A DNA stretch of 64,000 nt from Thalassia testudinum (lineage: Eukaryota > Streptophyta > Magnoliopsida > Alismatales > Hydrocharitaceae). Below the pieces are notes generated by a model that was given only the letters and a program-made list of their open reading frames with translations, was not told the DNA's origin and made no database searches. The stretch lies in assembly GCA_037157565.1 (NCBI GenBank), contig JAZHRO010000012.1, positions 8,830,501 through 8,894,500 on the forward strand, in the 5' to 3' direction. Below, piece after piece: positions 33,012-42,642 of the stretch. The first letter of the stretch is position 1, and each line of letters begins with the position of its first letter. The translations under genes and the position numbers were made by a program.

Positions 33012-34692
33012 TGTTGAAACGACGTGTTACTACACTAACGTATTTGGTTTTGAAAAATCTATCGTCGTAGTTTGAAAGCGAAGAACTCGTGTTCAACAAA
33101 TAAAATTTGTACCGGAATGGAAATCCCAGGTCGAACTCAGGGAGGCTATGTCGATCTATATTCGCAATTATATATATATATATATAGTTTTTGTTGAAAA
33201 GCGAAGCGACGTAATTACAATGAAGCAATATTAACACTCAGAGTAAACGAGAGAGAGAGAGAGAGTGAAAACATGCATTCAATATTTCAAAATGTTTATA
33301 CAATAAAACTAGAGAAGAATTACACTAGAAAGCGGGAAATCAACTACACTAGAAAGTAGGAAAATTCTACTCTAGAACGTTGTAAAGAAAAATGGGAGAG
33401 AGAAGTCGACGATCGCTTGGAGGACGAGCCCGATGAGACACCACCTAGAAGGAGGACGGAGCGGAAAGAAGGAGGTCAAGGTAGGACGAATGAGAATGGG
33501 CCAGTACGTCGTCGTCGTCACGGGATCCACTTCCGGAATGAGGGAAAATTTGACTTTATCTCTCGAGGAGCATCCCGAGTGTGGGACAAGCTTCTCCTGA
33601 GCTTTGGAGAGGGAGAGAAGAGAAGGAAGGGATGCCAATTTCCTATGGAAGGGGTCTCCTTTTATAGGTGCAAGGAGTGAGGGCAATTTATTCTTTATGA
33701 TTTAAAAATGTTAAATAAGGGGTCTTTAGTGATGGAATTAAGTGTCACTAAAGCCCCAGTCATGGGCGACGTGCACTGCCTGCTCACCTCCCATGCCGCC
33801 CACGTTCATTAAGTCTCGGTTGTTTGATCGTGAGATCGAATGACTAAGATTTGATAACCGCCGCGCCTCAACGCGCGCCTAGCACGTGCAATCCGACGTT
33901 ACACATGGGCTTGCGTTGGTGCATTATCTGGATTGGGCGCTTGCGGCCGCTGGATCACCATCGGGCAGTCAATCGTGCTCTCACCTCAGAGCCTCTCGCA
34001 AAGAATCGAACGCGTGCGTCCAGATCTCGCGAGCACGTTCGACCAACACACTACGTGCGTGGATGGGCGGGCAGGCTGACTTATGCGCATGCGAATAGGA
34101 TTGTTGGATTAAGATCCAACAGTCGAGGCAGCTCTTCAGTTGATGCTTCAGAGAATAGGCGCGCCGGTTGGGATGCACTCTCAGCTGTTGGTCTTGATCC
34201 AACGACGGAGATGCGTGGATGCTAGCGGCTTTAGAAGTTGAGGGTGGCCATCTTCTGGATGATGTAGATGGTGCCACGGGTGTCCGATTGAGTCAATTTT
34301 CACGCCATTAGGCTGCGATCATCGATCCGAATCCATCAGTGCGGTTGGATTTATCATCTGAAGTGCGGATTCACACCATCTTGGCCCTGGATCTTCTAGG
34401 GTTCCTCGATCTCTATCTGATGCTACAGATGTCTGATTAGGGTGATCTTGGAGTCGTTGAACTCCAATCGTCGCCCTGATCAAATCTGTATGGTTGGATC
34501 TTCGATCCGAGGTCTCTATAAAAATTTACCCTGGCCCTGAACATAAAAGGAGACAATTAACCTCCATTTTATTCAAACTAATCTAAATGCAGGATGATGC
34601 ATGCTATGCAATATTTATAGTATGTAATGCAATTCTATGCTTAAGAACATGCATAAATAGACATCTTATGTAATATAAACATGTTTACATCA
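33012..34692 (-). repeat. Element B 5' LTR
   Basis: 1,681 bp with TG...CA ends. TATA at 33,658-33,667, hairpin at 33,724-33,753 (stem weakened by substitutions). A segment present at about 24,215-24,260 of the other LTR, including the G-box, is missing near 34,245. Confidence 0.92.
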
Positions 34693-34697
34693 TTGGT
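34693..34697. repeat. Right target-site duplication of element B (TTGGT)
   Basis: Perfect match to 22,989-22,993. Confidence 0.9.
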
Positions 34698-35040
34698 CAA
34701 ATTGATTTCTAAAGTTTATAAAAGTTTTGTTTTCAAGTAATCTGACCAGTATGTACTCCGTGAATTTTTAAAAATTCCACAAAAGGAATTTCTTTTCCGG
34801 AAAGGTGGCGTTGGAAAGATAATTTAAAAATCTAATTCCAGTCTAAATTTTAGTATTTTTGGAGCATCAGAAACATGGCTATTGAATTTTAAAGATAAGA
34901 CTTTCTTTCTGGCTGAATTTCTAATAAGAATGTGTGTACCTGATTTTCGCAGTGCCTGCTTTTCCTCTTTCACCACTTTGTGTCATTGTACCTACACACA
35001 AAAATACTATATTAGAGATAAAATCAAAAGTCTCCGTGCC
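34698..35040 (-). mobile_element. Element C leader, inner part
   Basis: AT-rich non-coding sequence between the element B insertion and the primer site of element C. With 22,201-22,988 it makes the interrupted leader. Confidence 0.65.
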
Positions 35041-35058
35041 TCCCCGATAATGATGCCA
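35041..35058 (-). promoter_or_regulatory. Decayed tRNA-Asp primer-binding site, element C
   Basis: Plus strand TCCCCGATAATGATGCCA differs from TCCCCGGCAACGGCGCCA at five positions, all transitions. Three bases further the LTR starts TGTTCGTGGCG. Confidence 0.7.
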
Positions 35059-35061
35059 ATT

Positions 35062-36671
35062 TGTTCGTGGCGTAGATCGGTTAGAAAATTAGCGCATTGT
35101 AGTATAGCGTGAAATACATCTCGAGCAAATAAATTAACGGAACTTGGTGAGTCCCGGTCGATCACAGGGAGGCAGAAAGCACTTTTGATTTCATGCATTG
35201 TTCCAAATATAAATACTAAATAGTATAGACACAATATATATATATCAATCAAAGAGTTTGAACATGAATTGCATACATCTAACTAAACAAAATCAAACAT
35301 AAATGTAAACTACTTATGTAACAAAACGAGGGCACCACGGGTGGTTCGTGGTGGCCTTTTGGAGAGGTTGGGAAGAGCAGTGACGATCCGTTGGGGTGGC
35401 CCAACGGATGCTTCAGACAAAGGTGCAGAGATAGAAGCAGAGAAGACGGGAAGAAGAAGAGAGAGGGGTTGAAAAAGGAGGAAGAAGAAAGTAAAGAATG
35501 CTTTTCAAAGGGGGCCCTTAGGCCTCTTTTTCTAGCTTTTGTGAAGGGCATTTAGTGTATTTGAGCCCTTAATCCCGTGCAATGGCTTCAGATTAATCAG
35601 ATCTGTTGATCAGGAGATCAACGACCCTGATTAAGACTTCCAAATCCTTCTTTTATCCTTGATTTGATGCTGCCACGTGGCACGCTGTGCGCCCTTGGAT
35701 TTGGATTCGACGACTGCCGCTTGCCCTCTACCTGCCACTCAGCGCTTGAACGTGCCTCAACTCCTAATGCTCCTCAGCTGTCCGATCTCTCGATCGGACC
35801 GCTTAAAGAGCATGTTCAGCACCCGCTGAATCCTAAGAGTGCACGTCATCGCATGCGTCTGCATCCAACGCTTCCGCGCCCGCCACGCATTCGCTGCCAA
35901 TCCACCTGATGAAGATTCGGCAGTGGAATTTCATCCGCGAGCGCCCGACTCCCAAATAGCAATTCGATCCTGCGTTTGGCGTTGGCTGTAGGCATACTCT
36001 CCGCTGCGCTACGCGCGTGGATTGTCATGCTTTCCAATTCCTGTGCAGTCGCCCTCGGCCATTGGATGGGAATCCAACAGTCGAGATCTCGCCCATGCGT
36101 GATGAGGCGGCTGAAGGTGGGTGATGTGGCTGCATCGTGGCCGTTGGATGAAAGATCCAATGACCCTTGGTTCTCCTTTCCTGATTGGGGCACGGTGAGG
36201 GGCGGCTGCGATGGCGCCACGTGGCGCCATCATGGCCGTCCATCTTCTTCTCCTTGTATCTAATGATGTAAGCCTTCGATTGAGTTGATTTCTGCACCGT
36301 TGGATTATGAACATCGGTGTAGATCCATCTATGCAGTTGGATTTGTCATCTGAATTTCAGATATTCTCCAATTTTCCCCTTGGCTCCTACTTCTTCTGTG
36401 GACTTCCTAGGGTGCTACGGGAGTTTGATTGATGTGCTCTTGGAAGCGTTGGACTCCCGTCGTCATTCCAAACAAATCCATAAGGTTGGATCGGGTCATT
36501 TGCAGCCCTGGATTACCTGCAATTATTAATACCTCTCAAATAACACATTATTACGTATAAAACGTATAAATCATCTAAGATGCAAGGTACGATGTATTTG
36601 CATGCAGAATGCCCATGTTAAGCTAGGTTCTACCTTAATTTAGGCGAATTAGGGCTTATGATTGATGTGCA
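35062..36671 (-). repeat. Element C 5' LTR
   Basis: Starts TGTTCGTGGCG next to the primer site; the right end is placed at ...GATGTGCA because recognisable gag of element F resumes directly after, but it could be up to 30 bp off. Shares with the LTRs of A and B the CGTTGGACTCC...TAAGGTTGGATC block, two GTTGGAT-type inverted repeats (36,059-36,080; 36,140-36,162) and a G-box embedded in a 20-bp palindrome (36,211-36,230). The TATA region is decayed (TAGAAAAAG near 35,530). No partner LTR in the window. Confidence 0.7.
36211..36230. repeat. Perfect 20-bp palindrome with G-box core
   Basis: ATGGCGCCACGTGGCGCCAT is its own reverse complement, with CACGTG in the centre. In U3 of element C at the same relative place as the G-boxes of A and B. 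Confidence 0.9.
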
Positions 36672-38349
36672 ATCGCCCAAATGATCATCTCGTGTAGGCC
36701 CAAGTTGAGAGTATTGGGCGGGCCTGGGTTGGGGTTGCTGGTAGGCACGCGATGGATACCCGTGAGGTTGTGGAGGTGGTGCACGGATTGGGTTGTGAAG
36801 TGGTGGTGCAGAAGGTTGTTGATAGGTAGATCTTTGTGAATTTCCCGACCATGAGAAATTTTGATGATTACGTCATCCAAGGTTGTAGGTTTATGAATAA
36901 GGGTCATTGTGAATGGCGTGGAGCTCCTCTGAAGCTCTAAAAGGTGCAGGGAATTTAGTGTAAGGAGTGTTCCTCCAACCAATGAAAGATATGGAAATGA
37001 ATAATCTAATAGGGTAGGTTGTGTCACAAATAGATTATTCATAGTTTCCCTCCCTATAGGAAACTAAGAAGAAATATGAGGTGTAGGTGACCGATAAGAA
37101 GATGATGAAGGTTTAGATAGGAGTTTCCATATTTCATCTACTTTCTTCTCTATTAAGCCCACCTTATCCAGCTGACTAGCTACTAATTCTAATTCTCTAT
37201 TTCTGGATTGAGCTTCATGTACCCCCGTGTGTGAGTGGAATGAGAGGACTTTCTATTAAAAACACTCATCGAAGCATTATTAATAAAGTTTTCTGCCATG
37301 CCTTTGAACATCTCCAAAGCTGAGTCCTCGTCTCGACACAAAAAATTTCCTCCACAAGAGGCATCTAAAAAATTCCTTGTGTCATCATGGAGCCCATAAT
37401 AGAAGATCTGGACCTGTTGCCAGCATGGGACACCATAGTAAGGACATTTTCTAAGTAGCTCGTGGAATCTCTCCCAAGCCTCGTGCATTTGTTCTCCTGA
37501 ATTTTGGGTGAATGTGGTGATGGCACACCTTAAAGCATTTGTGCGGCCTACAGGAAAGTACTTCTTTAGGAGCTCATGTTCCAAAGAAGCCTAGTCTTCT
37601 ATTGGTGTAGTTCGTGCAAGTGATCTAAACCAGAAGGCTACCTTACCTTTCAATGAAAAGGAGAACATTTTCACGAAAAGCATATGCTGATCATGACCTT
37701 GCGGACCCAAAGTTTGACCAAGGCTTTTGAGCTTATCTAAATGCTGGAAAGGGTCCTCAAAAGCAAGACCATGGAAGTGAGGTATAAGTGCAATAATGTT
37801 TGGCTTCAGTTTAGCAGCATGACCCCCATCAGGATAATGTACCACAGGCATAGGTTGTGCAACTGCTGGATTATAGTAATCCTGTAGTTGACGTCTATGA
37901 GGTTGAGGTCAGGGGTTTGTTAAAAGATTAACAGCTTGTGCAAGCTGTTACACCTGTTGGATTAGGGTATTCATTTGAAGTTCTATTTCAAATAGGTGTT
38001 GCCAATAAGGCATAGGACCACTCTCCAGTGGTGGTTGGTTAGGAAAGTTAGGGTATGGAGGAGGTTGAAACCTATGGTTTGGTGATGGTGGTGGAGGATA
38101 ATGTGCAGAGAGATGTGGAAGAAGTTCTTCGAAATCCTCAAATTGTGCAAAATCATGATCATCCTCAAGATGAATGGAGTGGTGAATGGGAGTTTGAGGC
38201 CTAGGAGGTATAGAATATGATGCGGAAGGCATACAAGTGGAAGCTTGGGCATCAGTACCCAAAGGAAATACTAGCTCAGGGTTTTGGGATCTCCTATCTT
38301 CCATTGAGTCAATTTTTGAAAAGCAAGTTTTTAAATAGTCACAACTCAA
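36672..38349 (-). pseudogene. Element F gag (truncated)
   Basis: Pieces at 38,349-37,948, 37,851-37,591, 37,584-37,189 and 37,042-36,672 give an Athila-type gag: an N-terminal P/H-rich region, HFHGLAFEDPFQHLDKLKSL, LKGKVAFWFRSLA, KKYFPVGRTNALR, CPYYGVPCWQQVQIFYYGL, NFLDASCGGNFLCRDEDSALE, and a Q/P-rich tail (YQQPQPRPAQYSQL). Clearly different from the gag of A, B and D (for example CPYYGV for CPHHEV), so it is another family. Stops and shifts interrupt it. The tail ends at the LTR of element C, so C probably inserted here; protease and pol of F are not in the window. Confidence 0.75.
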
Positions 38350-39533
38350 AGGAAAGGATCAATCAATCTCAATGTCAAAATAAAACCAGAAATCCCAATA
38401 AATCTGACCAATCAAAAGACCAATCAAACAAGTAAGCGAGGTGAATCCGAATTTTATCTAGAGTCTCTATGAGAAAATAGTAGTACACAAACAAATGTTT
38501 CAGAACAATTGTATGCATCCTAAAGATAACCTAGCGAAGTGCAGACCTCTAAAATCCACCGAGAATCTGGATAAGACTGGCATACGAATCCAGATCCTGT
38601 GGTTTCTCAAGGAGATGAGATAGAAACCCATGTATTTGTGACTTAATGTGATCGTGTAGTGTGTACACGATAGCAATCAACAGATAGCGATGAAAACGCA
38701 ATCAAGGTTTTAAACAGGTTTTAATGTCTCCTTTTGAATTTAATTCAAGTAATTAGAAGATGTTTTTTATATAGCTCATCTTGCTTTTTAGTTCTTTCAA
38801 ATAGAAGATGGTCTTTTTAAATTTAAGTCAAATGAAGAAATGGCGGGAGCTAAGGAAGGATAGAAGATGCATACCTGACTCCAGCAATTCTACAATATGC
38901 AATTTGACTTGTAATGAAAATCTAGTAGGAAATGTGATCCTAAGTATGGATGCCTAGAATATGCTGCTACTAGATAAGGGATCAGTTATATTTTTGTATT
39001 TTTGATTTTATAATTTTTTTTTGAATGTAACAAACAAAAACAAAAGAAATCGATACGGAAAAACTACGATACGGAAAAATTGCATTGATGAGAGATGAGT
39101 AGAGAGATATAGAGAGAGTCCAAAGAGATTCCAAGTTATTACAAAAGTGTGTGAGAACAGGCTTTCACAACTTATGCCTAACACAAAATCCTAAGGATAT
39201 ACCTAAGTCTAAACTACTGCTATTCTAACCTAAGAAAAGCAAGGAAATGCAGATCCATCTGGAAAAATGCCTCCAAGAAGTCGAGTCTGAAAAGCAGCGA
39301 ATCCGCCAGGAAGAAGTCCACCTAGAAGAAGTAACTACTCCTCCTCAAGTGCTGCAAAAACAACAAATGATTAGTAAGACAATTATATACAAAACAAATC
39401 AAAGAATAAAATAAATAAAAGAATATATATATACAACAAAGAGTATGAATGAAAGAATAGTTATTTACAACAAATCCAAAAATATTTACAAGCAAAAGAA
39501 CAAAAGAATAGTTTTGGTGTATAGAAAGTTACC
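38350..39533 (-). other. Element F leader
   Basis: Non-coding, AT-rich; lies between gag and the primer site. No conserved block recognised. Confidence 0.6.
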
Positions 39534-39551
39534 TCCCTAGCAACGGTGCCA
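39534..39551 (-). promoter_or_regulatory. Decayed tRNA-Asp primer-binding site, element F
   Basis: Plus strand TCCCTAGCAACGGTGCCA differs from the tRNA-Asp 3' end at three positions. Confidence 0.75.
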
Positions 39552-39554
39552 AAA

Positions 39555-41637
39555 ATATAAAGCGTCGATGACCGGTACGTACTAAAAAGGGGTCTTAAAT
39601 GTCGTTGTTGTAGTATATGTCATAAATACAAACCATTGTCGCGTCAATTTTATTTATATACTTAATTTTTACTGATTTATTCTAGGTCATTCATTGGGAG
39701 GCAGTTATTGATATCCATCACTCTCTAAGTCCAAAAACATTCTTTAATTTGAAAAATGTTGATTTTATTTACAAAAATGAATGAAAGAATTAATTAATAA
39801 AAGAATTTAGTTAATTATGTACAAAAGAATGAATTAAAATATATTACAATGCTTGAAACAAATGTACACAAACAAGTATTAAAAACTATGTATAACTACT
39901 CTATTTTAGTTATTTACAACTAATATAGTTAATACTTAAGTATTGGTACAAAATAGTTAATAATATTTATTATACTAACTCATTATAACATAGTAATATA
40001 TATAGTAACATATATAATATATATAGTAAAATATCTAAGTGTCACTAAAACCTTAGCAAAGTTACATACATAGCATAAAGCGAAAACTATTATCTATACT
40101 AACATATAATCCTATTTACAATAACGGATGAATCTGTCACTAAAGCTCAAACTGTTATATATATACATATAAGAGCTCAAACAAGCCTACTCTATATACA
40201 CTTATATATACTAGTGTACACTATATTATATTATTTATATATGTATACATTATATATTATATGCTTATATATATATATATACATATATACAGACACACAA
40301 ACACATATACACAGCTAACATACACACACATCACAGACTCACGCTTATGTACACTAAGGCACACACAACACATATGCATAGGGGTAAGCTCCGACACTTA
40401 GTCGCATTTCATCCTTCACTTTCCTCTCTTCCTCAGCTGGTTCATTAACCGGTTCAGACAGGTTTTCAACCAAAAAATTAGGTTAGTTGGCGGGCGACCT
40501 TTTCAAGAGATACACAGCACCCATTACTAGGTGGGACCAGACCTCTACTAGGGCCACCCTAGTTCATTATTAGATGCATTTTTATCCAGTTTATAGCTCG
40601 TTATGGGGCCCACACAGGCTCACGCACAGTGCACGGCCCCTGGCCTAGTGCACCACACACCACAGTCAAATGCCATATCAGATCGAGAGATAGGGTAATA
40701 TGTATAGGTATGTTTAGCACCTGACACATGTGACAACTGGTGAAGCCACAACAGAAAAACTTAATAAGCCAATGCACGCACTCCACTACTTCCAGTATAA
40801 CACTATCTAAAGCGACCTTCAGGCATTGCTGCACGCACAAGGTTGCACTGATTTGTAATCTTTAGCCCTCGATTTGAGGGCCATAATTTATTTTAAATTA
40901 AAAATAAATTATGGGATTTTAAAGCCCTTACGTAGGGCTACATAATTATGTAATTACTTTGTAAAAATAAGTTAGTTTATTATATAATTAAATTAGCTGA
41001 AGTTACAGTTTATACAAGTTAAATTAGGGTTTAATTTGCTAATTACAGTATAAATTAGTTAATTAATTGTCAAATTGACTTAGTATAGTATTAATATACA
41101 TAATAAACTATTTATTACAGATTTTTATTATATTTTAGAAGCTTTATTTTAATTTATATAGAATTAAATACATGTTTTAGCTAGTTATACATATAAATAA
41201 ACTATATATAATAAAATGCAATATAAATACAGTCTAAATTAATTGAAAATACTTATTATAATATAGTACAAGTATACACTACAAGTTATATCTCAGTATT
41301 AACTTAAATTACTAATTTATTTAATTTTAACTTAATAAATTACTTAGTTAACTTAATAAATTAATTATTTACTGTATATATATAATTAAATTACATTACA
41401 TGTATTTTATTGTTCATAATGCATATATAAATACGTATGTACAATATGATCTATAGATATGTACATTTAGCTAGGTTTGTATAATTACTTAGTTATTTTA
41501 CAATTAAGTTATATAAATTAATATAAAATAATATAATAAGGTTATACATACATTAAGTTATCGTAAATACTTAATTTAATAATATGTATTATATACAATA
41601 TATACATATTATACATTATTTACATATACTTAGGTTT
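39555..41637 (-). mobile_element. Element F 5' LTR and adjoining AT-rich sequence
   Basis: Starts beside the primer site. Near its beginning it carries CATTGGGAGGCAG (minus strand CTGCCTCCCAATG), the U5 string of this group. At about 40,134-40,145 the right arm of the U3 hairpin of A and B survives (CTGTCACTAAAG). From 40,860 the sequence is extremely AT-rich and featureless, so the outer LTR border is not visible. No gene seen in this stretch. Confidence 0.45.
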
Positions 41638-41651
41638 AATTATTATATACA
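41638..41651. repeat. Left target-site duplication of the plus-strand LINE (14 bp)
   Basis: AATTATTATATACA, identical to 42,072-42,085. Confidence 0.85.
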
Positions 41652-42071
41652 AGTAATTTATTTACAGGTGATTTGCGGCATAGGAGGATGGGCACCCCTG
41701 CTCAATTCTGCCAGCTATGTGGGTTACACAACGACTGCAGTCATCACATCTTCTCCTCTTGCATGGTAACAGATTGTGTCTAGAGAAAGGTTTGCAGGGG
41801 TTCAATTCTCACGTGGGAGAACTTATGGAGTTCCTTTCTGGTTACAAATATGCCCCATGTGCCCATGGTGGCAGTTCTATGGTCGGTTTAGAGAGCTAGA
41901 AATGAGAAATTATTTCAGAGGAGACCAGTGAGTGTGGATAATATTGTAAATAATTGCTGGACTCTCATACATATGTAGGGTTCTATCCTGTAATCCTCTT
42001 TTTTATATAGTTAACAAAAGCTCTCCTGGATTGCTATCAGTGATTCGATAGCTTTCCTTTCTGTTCACAAA
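41652..42071 (+). mobile_element. 5'-truncated LINE of family G
   Basis: 420-bp 3' end of an L1-type LINE. The plus strand encodes the end of ORF2: the zinc-knuckle-like CQLCGLHNDCSHHIFSSC, a W..LW block and RARNEKLFQ, then a 3' UTR with the hairpin at 42,028-42,057 and a short A-tail. The same C-terminal pattern is in LINE G (LCGLHSD..THIFSSC, RVRNDKLFQ). Exact 14-bp flanking duplications and 5' truncation are classical signs of target-primed reverse transcription. It has an internal stop and no function. Confidence 0.85.
42028..42057 (+). ncRNA. 3'-terminal LINE hairpin, plus-strand copy
   Basis: GGATTGCTATC, a short loop, then GATAGCTTTCC: the homologue of the perfect hairpin in LINE G (42,614-42,642) with the outer stem decayed. 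A structural RNA element rather than an RNA gene. Confidence 0.6.
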
Positions 42072-42085
42072 AATTATTATATACA
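42072..42085. repeat. Right target-site duplication of the plus-strand LINE (14 bp)
   Basis: AATTATTATATACA, identical to 41,638-41,651. Confidence 0.85.
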
Positions 42086-42584
42086 TGTATATATATAGTA
42101 TACATGGTATTCTTAGGCATTTTTAGGGTTTTTCTGATTTTTATGAGTTTTATATATAGTAGAGGTAGGGGATGAGAGAGAAATAAAGAGATGAGAGATA
42201 GAGAGTTGTTTTTGATATTTTTGAAGTTTAGTTCTTTTATTAAGTCCCAAGGTAGACTGAACCGTCACATGATATGTTCTACCAAGTCGAGAGTTCAGAA
42301 TGCCTTGAAACTTGGTACACACTTAAAAATATACCTAATCTTGACCAAGACAGGTTTATTTTATTTTTTTAGAATTTTTTTGAGATTTTTTTTATTTACA
42401 ATGTTCACCAAAGGCCTCAAAGGGTGTTTCAAAGAGAACCTAAGGCCTTGGAAAGAGTTGGAGTGGCTGGGAATGGTCTTAAAACACTTCAAAGCATCCA
42501 ACACACTACATGAAACATGCATGAACAATTAAACTTGATTTTTTCTGTGATTTTCTTTAAATTTCAAGTTTTGGACATATTTTC
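42086..42584. other. Unassigned sequence between two LINE copies
   Basis: AT-rich with T-runs. No gene, LTR border or repeat recognised. It may be a continuation of the AT-rich sequence left of the small LINE. Confidence 0.5.
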
Positions 42585-42592
42585 ACATTAAT
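42585..42592. repeat. Candidate 3'-side target duplication of LINE G
   Basis: ACATTAAT directly before the poly(T) run (the LINE A-tail on the minus strand); the same eight bases occur at 61,247-61,254. Confidence 0.5.
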
Positions 42593-42613
42593 TTTTTTTT
42601 TTTGAAACAGTAA

Positions 42614-42642
42614 GGATTGCTATCATGATCCGATAGCAATCC
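42614..42642 (-). ncRNA. 3'-terminal hairpin of LINE G
   Basis: GGATTGCTATC and GATAGCAATCC form a perfect 11-bp stem around ATGATCC, 10 bp before the A-tail. Presumably recognised by ORF2 for target-primed reverse transcription, as known for 3' stem-loops of other LINEs; that role is inferred. Confidence 0.7.

Larger units (their letters stand above)
22994..34692 (-). mobile_element. Element B: complete but heavily decayed Athila-type retrotransposon
   Basis: 11.70 kb, a sister of element A: 3' LTR 22,994-24,718, spacer, broken pol and gag, leader, primer site, 5' LTR 33,012-34,692, and a perfect TTGGT duplication. The internal region is close to A, while the LTRs are clearly diverged from those of A (start TGTTGAAACGACG against TGTTGAACGTAT). 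Many stops and several frameshifts. It is inserted in the leader of element C. Confidence 0.92.

Noticed and set aside
39401..41640. CRISPR array or satellite in the AT-rich stretch
   Set aside because: TA-rich low complexity without regular repeat-spacer units or a fixed period; the rest is plant retroelement DNA.
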